Shown here: one piece after another, positions 56,143-64,000 of the stretch
Layout: every line of letters begins with the position of its first letter
How positions within the stretch are numbered: position 1 is the stretch's first letter
From: Nocardioides sp.
Lineage (GTDB): Bacteria; Actinomycetota; Actinomycetes; Propionibacteriales; Nocardioidaceae
Assembly: GCA_002729525.1 (NCBI GenBank)
Contig: PBYI01000035.1
Span: 1-64,000 of the forward strand
DNA length: 64,000 bases
Reading direction: 5' to 3'
Notes under the pieces: generated by a model
Database searches by the model: none
Seen by the model: only the letters and a program-made list of their open reading frames with translations
What the model was told of the DNA's origin: nothing
Program-made: the position numbers and the translations under genes

Positions 56143-56646
56143 ATGACCCAGTCGACCGAGCAGGCCACCATCTGGCTGATCCCCTCCGCCAAGGAGCAGC
56201 TCGAGGCCGAGCTGCAGCGGCTCGAGGGCCCGGTGCGCGACGAGATCGTGCAGCGGATCAGCGAGGCCCGCGACGAGGGCGACCTGAAGGAGAACGGCGG
56301 CTACCACGCCGCCCGCGAGGAGCAGGGCAAGAACGAGGGTCAGATCAAGCAGCTCCAGGCGCTGCTCCGGTCGGCAGACTCGACGCTCCCCTCCGACGAC
56401 GGCGTCGTGTCCGTCGGCAAGGTCGTCACCTACAAGTTCGAGGGCGATGACGACGACGAGGCCGAGACGTTCCTCCTCGGCTCGCGCGAGAACGAGGAGT
56501 ACGTCGACATGGACGTCTTCTCCGCCCAGGCGCCCCTGGGTGCCGCGCTGCTCGGCGCGAAGGCCGGCGACACCGTCGCCTTCGAGGCACCCAACGGCAA
56601 GACGCTGCAGGTCGTCGTCGTGAAGGCGACGCCGTACACCGACTGA
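56143..56646 (+). CDS. greA: Transcription elongation factor GreA
   Basis: A 167-residue GreA. The N-terminal coiled coil (residues 10-85) carries the tip acidic residues in ARDEGDLKENGGYHAAREEQ, which stimulate RNA cleavage in backtracked polymerase. The C-terminal FKBP-like domain runs to the end, with SAQAPLGAALLGAKAGDTV. Mycobacterial GreA lies next to the DUF4307 gene and mca in the same way. GGAG lies 8 nt before the ATG. Confidence 0.95.
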   Translation: MTQSTEQATIWLIPSAKEQLEAELQRLEGPVRDEIVQRISEARDEGDLKENGGYHAAREEQGKNEGQIKQLQALLRSADSTLPSDDGVVSVGKVVTYKFEGDDDDEAETFLLGSRENEEYVDMDVFSAQAPLGAALLGAKAGDTVAFEAPNGKTLQVVVVKATPYTD

Positions 56647-56659
56647 CCTCGGCCGGGCG

Positions 56660-57895
56660 TCACTCCACCCGGTAGCCCCGCCCCCGGAGGTGCTCGAGCA
56701 CCTTCGCGGTGTGCGGGGCTCCGCGCGTCTCCAGCTGGAGCTGCACCTCGACCTCACCGAGGAGCAGCGCGGGGCTGGTGCGCTCGTGGACGACCTCGAG
56801 CACGTTGGCGCCGGTCGACCCGACGTCGGTGAGGAGCTGGGCGAGCCCGCCCGGCGCGTCGGGCACCCGTACGCGCAGCACCAGGAACCGGTCGTCGGCG
56901 GCCATGCCGTGCCGGATGATCTTGCCGAGCAGCAGCGGGTCGACGTTGCCGCCCGACACCACCGCGACCAGCGGGGTCTCCCACTGCTGCGGGTGGTCGA
57001 GCAGCGCGGCGACCGCGGCCGCGCCCGCGGGCTCGGAGACCAGCTTGGCGCGCTCGACCAGGGACAGCACGGCGCGGCTCATCGCCTCCTCCGACACCGT
57101 GACGACCTCGTCGACGTGGTCACGGACGGCGGCGAAGGTGAGGTCACCGGGCAGGCCGACCGCGATGCCGTCGGCCATCGTGCGCATCCGGTCGAGCCGC
57201 TGCGGCGCACCGGCGGCGAGCGAGGCGGGGGACGCCGCCGCCTCGGCCGCCTGCACGCCGACGATGCGGACGTCGGGTCGCAGCGCCTTGACCGCGACGG
57301 CCATGCCGGCGATCAGACCGCCGCCGCCGGTCGGCACCAGCAGGGTGCGGAGGTCGGGCGCCTGCTCGAGCACCTCCAGCCCGACGGTGCCCTGTCCGGC
57401 CATCACGTCGAGGTGGTCGAACGGGTGGATGAACACCGCGCCGGTGCGCTCGGCGAACTCCCGCGCGGCGACGAGAGCGTCCTCGAGGTAGGTCCCGTGG
57501 AAGACCACGTCGGCGCCGTACCCCCGGGTGGCCCGCTCCTTCGGGATCGGCGCGCCCTCGGGCATGAAGACCGTGGCGCGGATGCCGAGCTGCTGCGCGG
57601 CGAGCGCGACGCCCTGCGCGTGGTTGCCGGCGGAGGCGGCGACGACCCCGCGGGCGCGCTCCTCCTCGCTGAGCCGGCTGATCCGGACGTACGCGCCGCG
57701 CGCCTTGAACGAGCCGGTGCGCTGGAGGTTCTCGCACTTGATCAGCACCGGTCCGCCGGCCTCGGCCGACAGCCACCGCGACTCCTCCATCGGCGTGGTC
57801 ACCGAGACGCCGTCGAGCACCTCCCGGGCGGCGACGACGTCGTCGAGCGTGAGCGCGGCGGTCGGGTCACTCGGGTGGTGCGGTGCGGCCGACAT
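56660..57895 (-). CDS. ilvA: Threonine ammonia-lyase, biosynthetic-size with ACT domain
   Basis: A 411-residue PLP enzyme converting threonine to 2-oxobutanoate for isoleucine synthesis. The PLP Lys lies in RTGSFKARGA, the phosphate loop is TGGGGLIAG, and SAGNHAQGVA is the substrate loop. The C-terminal 75 residues form one ACT domain (FLVLRVRVPDAPGGLAQLLT). One domain rather than the two of long IlvA suggests a CTC/TdcB-with-ACT type, with altered isoleucine control. ATG 57895 follows GGGGGA. It overlaps the upstream AI-2E-family gene end by 29 nt. Confidence 0.9.
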   Translation of the reverse strand: MSAAPHHPSDPTAALTLDDVVAAREVLDGVSVTTPMEESRWLSAEAGGPVLIKCENLQRTGSFKARGAYVRISRLSEEERARGVVAASAGNHAQGVALAAQQLGIRATVFMPEGAPIPKERATRGYGADVVFHGTYLEDALVAAREFAERTGAVFIHPFDHLDVMAGQGTVGLEVLEQAPDLRTLLVPTGGGGLIAGMAVAVKALRPDVRIVGVQAAEAAASPASLAAGAPQRLDRMRTMADGIAVGLPGDLTFAAVRDHVDEVVTVSEEAMSRAVLSLVERAKLVSEPAGAAAVAALLDHPQQWETPLVAVVSGGNVDPLLLGKIIRHGMAADDRFLVLRVRVPDAPGGLAQLLTDVGSTGANVLEVVHERTSPALLLGEVEVQLQLETRGAPHTAKVLEHLRGRGYRVE

Positions 57896-59342
57896 GGTCG
57901 ACGTCCCCCTGTCTGACGGTGGCGCTGGTGGTCTCGTAGTCCTCCATGAGCTCCGCCTCGGCGTCGGCACCCGGGGCGGTGTGCTCGGCGAGGTGCAGGA
58001 CGACGGCGTTGGCGGCGGCCGCGAGGGGTACGGCGACCAGCGCGCCGGCGACGCCCGCGACGAGCACGCCGCAGCCGATGGCCACGATCACCCCCAGCGG
58101 GTGCACCGACACCCAGCGGCCCATCAGGAACGGCTGGAGCACGTGGCCCTCCAGCTGCTGCACGCCGATCACCACGGCGAACATCAGCAGCGCCGTGACA
58201 GGCCCCTGGTCGACCAGGGCGACCAGCACCGCGACCACCCCGGCGACGGTGGCACCGATGAGGGGCACGAAGGCGCCGAGGAAGACCAGCACGCCGATCG
58301 CGAGCACGAACGGCACGTCGAGGATCCAGGCGCCGGTCATGATGCCGATCGCGTCGACCCCCGCCACCAGGACCGTCGCCCGCACGAACTGCGTCAGCGA
58401 GCGCCAGGCGACCCGACCGCTGCTGTCGACCTGGGCGCGCGCGGCGCGCGGGGCCAGCCGCACGACCCAGGACCAGATCCGGTTGCCGTCGGCGAGGAAG
58501 AAGTAGGTCGCGAACAGCACGATGAAGAAGCCCGCGAACACATGTCCGACGGCCGTGCCGAGCTCGGTGGCCTGGGTGAACCAGTCCTGGTCGGCGGTCT
58601 GCTCGGTGATCGCCGCCTGGGCGTCGGAGATGTAGGTGTCGATCTGGGAGTCGCTGGCGTTGAGCGGGCCGTCCTTGAGCCACGTCTCGATCTGCTCCAG
58701 GCCCTGCACGGTCGAGTCTGCGAGGTCGTCGGCGCCCTCGGCGATCTGCTGGCCGGCGAAGGTGAGCAGCAGCCCGACCGAGCCGAGGATCAGCAGCACG
58801 GTGAGGATCGAGGCCACGCCCCGCGGCAGCCGGAGCCGGCGCAGTCCGTTGACGACCGGGCCCGCGAGCGCGGCGAGGAGCAGCGCGATCGCGATCGGCA
58901 GCGTGATGACGGCGAAGTAGGCGACCAGCCACAGCACGACGTACGTGGCCGCGGCGATGACGAGCAGCCGCCAGCCCCACGCGGCGGCGAGGTCGAGGCC
59001 CCACGGCACCTGCGCGCGACTGAAGTTGGACGGGCCGGACCGGATCGGCCCGGGGCGCATGCGCTCCTCGCGCTCCTCACGGAGCACTGCCCACTGCGCC
59101 GCGATGCGGGCGGTGATCCTGTCCTCCGCCTCGCGCTCCGCCTGGCGGTCGGCCTCGCGATCGGCCTCGCGATCGGCCTCCCGCTCGGCCTTGGCCTGGC
59201 GGCGCTCGCGAGCCTCGCGGCGACGGACCCGGCGACGCTCGCGCTCGGTCGCGACCTCGTCGTCCTCGGGGGCGGCGGACGCGGGGGCGTTGTCGGCGGG
59301 GGCGACGTCCTCGGGATCCGTGACGTCGAAGTGGTCGGGCAC
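57867..59342 (-). CDS. AI-2E-family (PerM-type) transporter
   Basis: A 491-residue membrane protein of the AI-2E/UPF0118 family with eight predicted membrane segments and the long central loop typical of the family. Landmarks are VVNGLRRLRLPRGVASILTV and LVFLGAFVPLIGATVAGVVA near the C-terminal repeat. An N-terminal charged extension of about 100 residues includes Arg/Glu/Ala/Asp repeats (EREADREADREAD). The solute is unknown. GTG 59342 is 6 nt from TAGGCT (59349-59354, complement), which overlaps the end of the glmL-like gene. Confidence 0.85.
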   Translation of the reverse strand: MPDHFDVTDPEDVAPADNAPASAAPEDDEVATERERRRVRRREARERRQAKAEREADREADREADRQAEREAEDRITARIAAQWAVLREEREERMRPGPIRSGPSNFSRAQVPWGLDLAAAWGWRLLVIAAATYVVLWLVAYFAVITLPIAIALLLAALAGPVVNGLRRLRLPRGVASILTVLLILGSVGLLLTFAGQQIAEGADDLADSTVQGLEQIETWLKDGPLNASDSQIDTYISDAQAAITEQTADQDWFTQATELGTAVGHVFAGFFIVLFATYFFLADGNRIWSWVVRLAPRAARAQVDSSGRVAWRSLTQFVRATVLVAGVDAIGIMTGAWILDVPFVLAIGVLVFLGAFVPLIGATVAGVVAVLVALVDQGPVTALLMFAVVIGVQQLEGHVLQPFLMGRWVSVHPLGVIVAIGCGVLVAGVAGALVAVPLAAAANAVVLHLAEHTAPGADAEAELMEDYETTSATVRQGDVDHVGRTAPPE

Positions 59343-59351
59343 AGGAGCAGC

Positions 59352-60740
59352 CTATGTAGGGGCGAGCACACCCGCGAGGGTCCGGGCGGCCCCGGCGTGG
59401 TCGTCGGCGAGCAGGCCGAGCGCGACGAGGAGGTACGCCGTGTCGACCACGACGTCGGCGCGCTCGGGGAGCTGCCAGCCCTCGTCGTCCGGGTCGGTGG
59501 TGGCTGCCCCGAGGACCCGGTCGGCGACCCCTGCCGGGCCGTGCCGCAGCACGCCGCCGGAGCCCACGACGAGCACGACCTCGCGCAGGTCGGTGCCGGT
59601 GCGCTCGACGACCCGGCCGTCCGGGCCGAGCACGACCCGGGCACGACCGGCGTGCCGGCGCAGCGCGTGGGTGGCGGCCGCGCGGGCGATCGCCTCGTCG
59701 ACGTCCCCGTCGGTCTCGTCGGCCGGGAGCCAGGCCGGGTCGAGAGCGCGGGCGGCCGCGGCGTCGAGCAGGTCGTCGAGCCCGGCGGTGGCGACGGTGG
59801 ACGGCGCCGACCAGCGCATGCCGAGGTCGCCCTCCACGGTGCGGGTCAGGCCGGTGGGTGCGACGACCTCGCCCGCGAGTCCGTCCTGCTCGGGGTCGAC
59901 CCGGGTGGCGGAGTAGACGTCGGTGGTCGCGCCACCGACGTCGACGACCGCGAGGTCGCCACCGCGGGTGGCGTGCACGTGGGCGGCGAGCACCTCGACG
60001 CCGGTGAGCACGACGTCCGGCGTGGCGCCGCGGACCAGGGTGGTGAGGTCGGCGCGGGCACTGAGGCCCTTGCCGCCGATGACGTGCGCCAGGAACGCCT
60101 CCCGGATGGCGGCGCGGGCACCTTCGGGGGCGAGGACGCCGATGCGCGGCACGACGTTGGGCGCGGTGCTGTGCGGGAGGTCGCCGAGGGCGCCGGACGC
60201 CTCTGCCGCGGCGTCGGCGTTGCCGGCCACCACGACCGGCCCGCGCCAGCCGGACGCCGCAAGGTCGTGGGCCGCCTGCACCAGGACGCCGGTGTCGCCG
60301 CCGTCGGTGCCGCCGGTGAGCAGCACCAGGTCGGGACGGGCGTCGGCGAGCAGGGGGCCGAGCGGCGGCGGCTCCTGGTCACCGCCCGCTCCCCCGCGCG
60401 CCGCGACGGCGACGACCTTGCCGCCGCTGGACAGCGCGACCCGGCGCCCGGCCTCGGCCGTCACCAGCTCCTCGTTGCCGACGACCGCGATCCGCAGACC
60501 GCCGCCGGCGCTGGAGCAGGCGCGCACCTCGGCGGTCGCGGCGCCCGGGTGGTCGACGGCGAGCGTCGCGACGCAGGCGTCGAGCCCGTCGAGGACGTCG
60601 TCGCCCTCCTTGCCGAGCGTCGTCGGGTGCGAGGCCGTGGCGACCAGCCGGCCGGTGGTGACGTCGACCAGGAGCGCCTTGGTCCAGGTGGAGCCGAGGT
60701 CGGCGCAGACGACGAGCTCGCCGCCCGGGGCGCCGGTCAG
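59352..60740 (-). CDS. GlmL/MutL-like reactivating ATPase (glutamate mutase L family)
   Basis: A 462-residue ASKHA-fold protein of the glutamate mutase L group. VVCADLGSTWTKALLVDVTT is the phosphate-1 loop, DLVLLTGGTDGGDTGVLVQA and LAVVDVGGATTDVYSATRVD are the later conserved blocks. GlmL repairs B12-dependent glutamate mutase in clostridia, but no mutase subunits are encoded here. No ATG, GTG or TTG lies in frame near the homology start. The best start is CTG 60740, which overlaps the metB stop (CTGA) for coupled translation. Confidence 0.8.
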   Translation of the reverse strand: MTGAPGGELVVCADLGSTWTKALLVDVTTGRLVATASHPTTLGKEGDDVLDGLDACVATLAVDHPGAATAEVRACSSAGGGLRIAVVGNEELVTAEAGRRVALSSGGKVVAVAARGGAGGDQEPPPLGPLLADARPDLVLLTGGTDGGDTGVLVQAAHDLAASGWRGPVVVAGNADAAAEASGALGDLPHSTAPNVVPRIGVLAPEGARAAIREAFLAHVIGGKGLSARADLTTLVRGATPDVVLTGVEVLAAHVHATRGGDLAVVDVGGATTDVYSATRVDPEQDGLAGEVVAPTGLTRTVEGDLGMRWSAPSTVATAGLDDLLDAAAARALDPAWLPADETDGDVDEAIARAAATHALRRHAGRARVVLGPDGRVVERTGTDLREVVLVVGSGGVLRHGPAGVADRVLGAATTDPDDEGWQLPERADVVVDTAYLLVALGLLADDHAGAARTLAGVLAPT

Positions 60741-61912
60741 GAGAGCGCCTGCTCGAGGTCGGCGAGCAGGTCGTCGGCGGTCTCGATGCCGACGCTGAGC
60801 CGCACCAGGTCGTTCGGCACCTCGAGGTCGGTGCCGGCGACGCTGGCGTGCGTCATCCGGCCCGGGTGCTCGATGAGCGACTCCACACCGCCGAGCGACT
60901 CGCCGAGGGTGAAGACGCGGGTGCGCTCGCAGAGGTCGAGCGCGGCCTGCTCGCCGGCGGCGACGCGGAACGACACCATGCCGCCGTACCGCTTCATCTG
61001 CTGGGTGGCGACCTGGTGGCCGGGGTGCTCGGCGAGGCCGGGGTAGATCACCTGGCTGACGCCTCGGTGGCCGGTGAGGAGGTCGACGACCTTCTCGGCG
61101 TTGTCGCAGTGCCGGTCCATGCGCACACCGAGGGTCTTCAGGCCGCGCATCACCAGCCACGCGTCGAACGGGCCGGCGACGGCGCCGATGGCGTTCTGGT
61201 GGAAGGCGACCTGCTCGGCGAGCTCGAGCTCGCGCACGACGAGCGCGCCACCGACGACGTCGGAGTGGCCGCCGGCGTACTTGGTGGTGGAGTGCACGAC
61301 CACGTCGGCGCCGAGGGTCAGCGGCTGCTGGAGGTAGGGGCTGGCGAAGGTGTTGTCGACGACCAGCAGCGCGCCGGCCTCGTGCGCGACGGCGGCCAGC
61401 GCCTCGACGTCGCCGATGGTGAGGAGCGGGTTGGTGGGCGTCTCGAGCCAGACGATCTTCGTCTGGCCGGGCCGGATCGCAGCGCGCACGGCGTCGACGT
61501 CGGACACCGGCGCGGGGGTGATCTCGACGCCCCAGGCCTGCTCGACCTTCGCGAAGAGGCGGTAGGTGCCGCCGTACGCGTCGTTGGGGATGACGACGTG
61601 GTCGCCGGGCTTGCAGGTGGCGCGCACGAGGGTGTCCTCGGCGGCCAGGCCGGAGGCGAACGCGAAGCCGCGCTCCCCCTCCTCGAGCGCCGCGAGCTGG
61701 CCCTCCAGCGCGGTGCGGGTCGGGTTGGCGGAGCGGCTGTACTCGTAGCCGCCGCGCAGCCCGCCGACGCCGTCCTGCTTGTAGGTCGACGTCGCGAAGA
61801 TCGGCGGGATCACCGCGCCGGTGGTGGGGTCGGGCTCGTAGCCGGCGTGGATGGCGCGGGTCTCGAACCCGGACTTCTGCGCGTCCTGGGTGTGGTCGCT
61901 CTGCTGGGTCAC
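60737..61912 (-). CDS. metB: Cystathionine gamma-synthase
   Basis: A 391-residue Cys/Met-metabolism PLP enzyme. Signatures are RSANPTRTALEGQLAALE, VVIPNDAYGGTYRLF and DVVVHSTTKYAGGHSDVVGG, with the PLP Lys in TTKY. It joins O-succinyl- or O-acetylhomoserine with cysteine in transsulfuration. Cystathionine gamma-lyase is close in sequence, so function is inferred partly from the metB position near greA and mca in M. tuberculosis. GTG 61912 is 6 nt from TACCCT (61919-61924, complement), a leaderless arrangement. Confidence 0.88.
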   Translation of the reverse strand: MTQQSDHTQDAQKSGFETRAIHAGYEPDPTTGAVIPPIFATSTYKQDGVGGLRGGYEYSRSANPTRTALEGQLAALEEGERGFAFASGLAAEDTLVRATCKPGDHVVIPNDAYGGTYRLFAKVEQAWGVEITPAPVSDVDAVRAAIRPGQTKIVWLETPTNPLLTIGDVEALAAVAHEAGALLVVDNTFASPYLQQPLTLGADVVVHSTTKYAGGHSDVVGGALVVRELELAEQVAFHQNAIGAVAGPFDAWLVMRGLKTLGVRMDRHCDNAEKVVDLLTGHRGVSQVIYPGLAEHPGHQVATQQMKRYGGMVSFRVAAGEQAALDLCERTRVFTLGESLGGVESLIEHPGRMTHASVAGTDLEVPNDLVRLSVGIETADDLLADLEQALS

Positions 61913-61925
61913 CTCGCGAGGGTAC

Positions 61926-62321
61926 TCAGCGGGCCGACCGACCGAACGTGGCCGGTTCGGTGCACGCGTCGAGGCGGGACGCGATGGAGGCGACGTCGTC
62001 GAGCTCGCCGGACGCGATCGCGACGATGAGGTCGTAGGCGCCGTCGTTGTCGAGGGTCAGCCGCTCACCGTTGAGACCCAGCATCGCGACCAGCGACGCC
62101 AGGCACAGCCGCTTGTTGCCGTCGACGAGCGCGTGGTTGCGGGCCACCGAGTGGGCGAGCGCCGCCGCCTTCTCGTGCAGCGACGGGTAGGCGTCGTCGC
62201 CGAAGACCGTCGTGGCCGGGCGGGCGACGGCGGACTCGAGCAGTCCGACGTCGCGGATCTCGACGGCCCCGATGGTGCGGCGGGCCACGTGCAGGAGGTC
62301 GTCGAGGGTCAGCAGCCTCAC
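61926..62321 (-). CDS. doc: Doc-type Fic-fold toxin
   Basis: A 131-residue Fic/Doc protein. The Fic motif HALVDGNKR is at residues 63-71 (family H-x-F/L-x-x-G/A-N-K-R). Doc-type toxins phosphorylate EF-Tu and stop translation. The N-terminus (RLLTLDDLLHVARR) is standard for Doc. The GTG start overlaps the antitoxin stop (GTGA), so the two are co-translated. The antitoxin is CopG-like rather than Phd. Confidence 0.85.
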   Translation of the reverse strand: MRLLTLDDLLHVARRTIGAVEIRDVGLLESAVARPATTVFGDDAYPSLHEKAAALAHSVARNHALVDGNKRLCLASLVAMLGLNGERLTLDNDGAYDLIVAIASGELDDVASIASRLDACTEPATFGRSAR

Positions 62322-62521
62322 TGGCCCAGGCGCTGGAGCGCCACGGCGTACCGCGGGAGCTCGCTGTCGAGCACCGCGTCGAGGTCGGACCGACCGCGCA
62401 TGCGCGCGGCCTCGTCGAGGACCAGCTGGCGCACCAGCTCCTGGCGGGAGACGCCGCGAGCCTCGGCGAGCTCCGCCAGGGCGGCGTCGAGCTCGGCGTC
62501 GGTGCGCAGCGTGAAGGCCAT
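62318..62521 (-). CDS. CopG/ribbon-helix-helix antitoxin
   Basis: A 67-residue protein with a short N-terminal strand (MAFTLRTD) and two helices, AELDAALAELAEARGVSRQE and LVRQLVLDEAARM. This is the ribbon-helix-helix layout of CopG-type DNA-binding antitoxins. The C-terminal tail should bind the toxin. ATG 62530 and ATG 62533 are alternative starts. A perfect 17-bp palindrome lies upstream at 62544-62560. Confidence 0.78.
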   Translation of the reverse strand: MAFTLRTDAELDAALAELAEARGVSRQELVRQLVLDEAARMRGRSDLDAVLDSELPRYAVALQRLGQ

Positions 62522-62543
62522 GCTCGTCATCATGACAGACAGT

Positions 62544-62560
62544 GGTATCACCGTGATACC
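62544..62560. promoter_or_regulatory. Toxin-antitoxin operator palindrome
   Basis: GGTATCACCGTGATACC is a perfect palindrome about a central C, about 14-23 nt before the candidate antitoxin starts. Position and symmetry match autoregulatory operators of ribbon-helix-helix antitoxins. Confidence 0.75.
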
Positions 62561-62631
62561 GCAGGAGCGAACGACTTCCACAGGGCCGCCGGCCGCGCCC
62601 GGCCGCTTGCGTCGCGCGCGATGATGGAGGC

Positions 62632-63276
62632 ATGTTCCTCAGCCGCAAGTCCGCCATGGTCGAGCCCGAGAAGGCGCTCCCGGGGCGCGCCACCGACCCG
62701 TTCCGCCGGTCGGAGAAGCACGTCGTCCTCGGCACCCCCGTCGTCAGCGACGACGTCCCCGCCGGCCACGAGGTCGCGATCTTCGGCCTCGGCTGCTTCT
62801 GGGGCGCCGAGGAGGTCTACTGGCAGAAGGACGGCGTCTGGTCGACGTCGGTCGGGTACGCCGGCGGCTTCACGCCGCACCCGTCGTACGAGGAGGTCTG
62901 CACCGGGCGCACCGGGCACACCGAGGCCGTGCGCGTCGTCTTCGACCCCGCCCGCATCACCTTCGCCGAGCTGGTGAAGCAGTTCTTCGAGGTCCACGAC
63001 CCGACCCAGGGCATGCGCCAGGGCAACGACGTCGGCACGCAGTACCGCTCGGCGATCTACTGGACGACGCCCGAGCAGGAGTCGACCGCCCGCGAGCTCA
63101 CGAAGGTGTACGGCGAGGAGCTCGCGCGCCGCGGGCTGGGCGAGATCACCACCGAGATCGCGCCGGCGCCGGCGTACTACTACGCCGAGGACGCGCACCA
63201 GCAGTACCTCGCGAAGAACCCGTTCGGCTACCGCTGCCACGCCAACACGGGCGTGCGGTTCCCCGAAAACGCCTGA
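62632..63276 (+). CDS. msrA: Peptide-methionine (S)-S-oxide reductase
   Basis: A 214-residue MsrA. The catalytic GCFWG has Cys55, and [20 protein letters not shown] and YRSAIYWT are conserved. The segment [14 protein letters not shown] carries a C-terminal Cys that may be the resolving residue. A 40-residue N-terminal lead is typical of actinobacterial MsrA. It repairs methionine oxidation using thioredoxin. ATG 62632 sits directly after GGAGGC, which is too close for a normal ribosome-binding site. Confidence 0.93.
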   Translation: MFLSRKSAMVEPEKALPGRATDPFRRSEKHVVLGTPVVSDDVPAGHEVAIFGLGCFWGAEEVYWQKDGVWSTSVGYAGGFTPHPSYEEVCTGRTGHTEAVRVVFDPARITFAELVKQFFEVHDPTQGMRQGNDVGTQYRSAIYWTTPEQESTARELTKVYGEELARRGLGEITTEIAPAPAYYYAEDAHQQYLAKNPFGYRCHANTGVRFPENA

Positions 63277-63282
63277 CAACAC

Positions 63283-63340
63283 GCCGTGGTCGACGTTCGC
63301 GGGGTCCTGATGGGTCGCGGACCCCGCGAACGTCCACGGC
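63283..63340. terminator. Bidirectional terminator between msrA and the GNAT gene
   Basis: ACGTTCGCGGGGTCC in the left arm (63293-63307) pairs perfectly with GGACCCCGCGAACGT (63319-63333). Beyond a 3-nt bulge, GCCGTGG pairs with CCACGGC (63283-63289 with 63334-63340). The loop is 11 nt. The two genes converge on it. Confidence 0.8.
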
Positions 63341-63344
63341 TGAA

Positions 63345-63863
63345 CTACGCCAGTGCGCGGTAGTAATTCACGAGCGGGACCCCGGTGAAACCCATGCTCT
63401 CGTAGAGCGCTCGAGCGGGCGCGTGGCCGGGGTCGCCACCCGTTCCGACGTTCATCAGCGCGAGGCCGTCTGCTGAGAACACCTTGACGGCGTGGCTCAT
63501 CAGGTGGCGGCCGTGCCCCGAACGCTGGTGCTTCGGATGCACCGCGATCATCTCGACCACGCCGAGCGACTCGTCGGGGTCACGCGCCAGCACGACAAAG
63601 CCGGCAACCTCCCCACCGGCGCTGGTCAGAACGACGTAGGGATCAGCGCCGTCAGCAGCGCAGGTGGCGCGGACCGCCTCTGCCTGGGCGGTGCGCCAGT
63701 CCGGCCGGTAGAGCCGGTCGAAGATCACTCGCCCGAGGACCTTCTCGAAGGAGTCGAAGACGGGCCTCCAGGCGAGGAGGGACAGCGCAACGATCTGGTC
63801 GAGGTCGCTCTCATCCATTGGTCGGATGACGCTGGTGCGATGGTGTTGGTGGTGGCTGGGCAT
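63345..63863 (-). CDS. GNAT-family N-acetyltransferase
   Basis: A 172-residue acetyltransferase with the acetyl-CoA loop VHPKHQRSGHGRHLMSHAV and the C-terminal RALYESMGFTGVPLVNYYR. The N-terminal region (IRPMDESDLDQIVALSL) is a standard GNAT strand-helix start. The substrate is unknown. GGAG lies 9 nt before ATG 63863. The remaining 137 bases to the right edge contain no gene start I can support. Confidence 0.83.
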   Translation of the reverse strand: MPSHHQHHRTSVIRPMDESDLDQIVALSLLAWRPVFDSFEKVLGRVIFDRLYRPDWRTAQAEAVRATCAADGADPYVVLTSAGGEVAGFVVLARDPDESLGVVEMIAVHPKHQRSGHGRHLMSHAVKVFSADGLALMNVGTGGDPGHAPARALYESMGFTGVPLVNYYRALA

Positions 63864-64000
63864 GGCTGTGCTCCGTTCATCACAAGGATGCGGTCCGCGT
63901 CGGGTGGACGCGACGACCGCGATGGGTTCGGAGGAGCGGCGGAGCGGGTCAGCCCCGTCGCTCAGGAGCGACGTGTGCGGCCGGCGACGGCGCAGCAGAT

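Noticed and set aside
63864..64000. A further gene at the right edge on the minus strand
   Set aside because: A short frame ending in a stop near the edge is open, but too little is present to recognise or support it.

Overview
The window is about 72-75% G+C with strong third-position GC bias, frequent GTG starts, mycothiol metabolism (mca), Mce-family genes and many leaderless-type starts. This points to an actinobacterium, most likely Nocardioides or another Nocardioidaceae genus. That assignment rests on gene content and style only. No rRNA or tRNA gene was recognised.

Layout. The left edge is the tail of an IS110-type transposase. Two alpha/beta hydrolases (0.3-2.3 kb) precede a complete LpqY-SugABC-type sugar ABC importer (2.5-6.8 kb). 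Two non-homologous fumarases (class I at 6.9 kb, class II at 9.5 kb) flank two small proteins of unknown function. A conserved actinobacterial housekeeping block follows (11.6-18.2 kb): SLT-domain cell-wall protein with a probable c-di-AMP riboswitch, PhoH2, short cis-prenyltransferase, AIM24 protein, TrhA/hemolysin III and thioredoxin. Next come a decapeptide-repeat secreted protein, a GMC oxidoreductase-aldehyde dehydrogenase operon, a Ser/Thr kinase-lipoprotein pair, DDAH, an OatA-like acyltransferase and a DUF255 thioredoxin-domain protein (18.4-29.6 kb).

From 30 to 36 kb there is a GAF histidine kinase with an eroded ATPase domain, FprA-type ferredoxin reductase, two paralogous flavin reductases (the first behind a textbook SoxR-box promoter) and a FUSC membrane protein. 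From 36 to 53 kb the theme is lipid and aldehyde catabolism: two long-chain acyl-CoA ligases, two acyl-CoA dehydrogenases, a GabD2-like dehydrogenase, TetR and MerR regulators and a molybdopterin oxidoreductase. A deletion scar within this region joins a truncated SDR gene to a decayed mceE; mceF and two Mce-associated genes survive. A 19-bp inverted repeat is shared by the promoters of an acyl-CoA dehydrogenase, a ligase and the MerR gene itself, suggesting a local regulon.

From 53 to 62 kb the conserved core resumes: MFS transporter, small membrane protein, mca, DUF4307, greA, ilvA, AI-2E-family transporter, GlmL and metB. The window ends with a CopG-Doc toxin-antitoxin pair, msrA and a GNAT acetyltransferase. 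Gene content from 12 to 18, 27 to 30 and 54 to 62 kb resembles the M. tuberculosis Rv1077-Rv1098 neighbourhood, with the lipid, redox and importer genes lying between shared blocks.

Regulation visible in sequence: at least fourteen genes have a TANNNT hexamer 6-8 nt before the start codon (leaderless type). There are several strong hairpin terminators, and a GGTCGTCGAGTAGG-type interspersed repeat lies at gene 3' ends.
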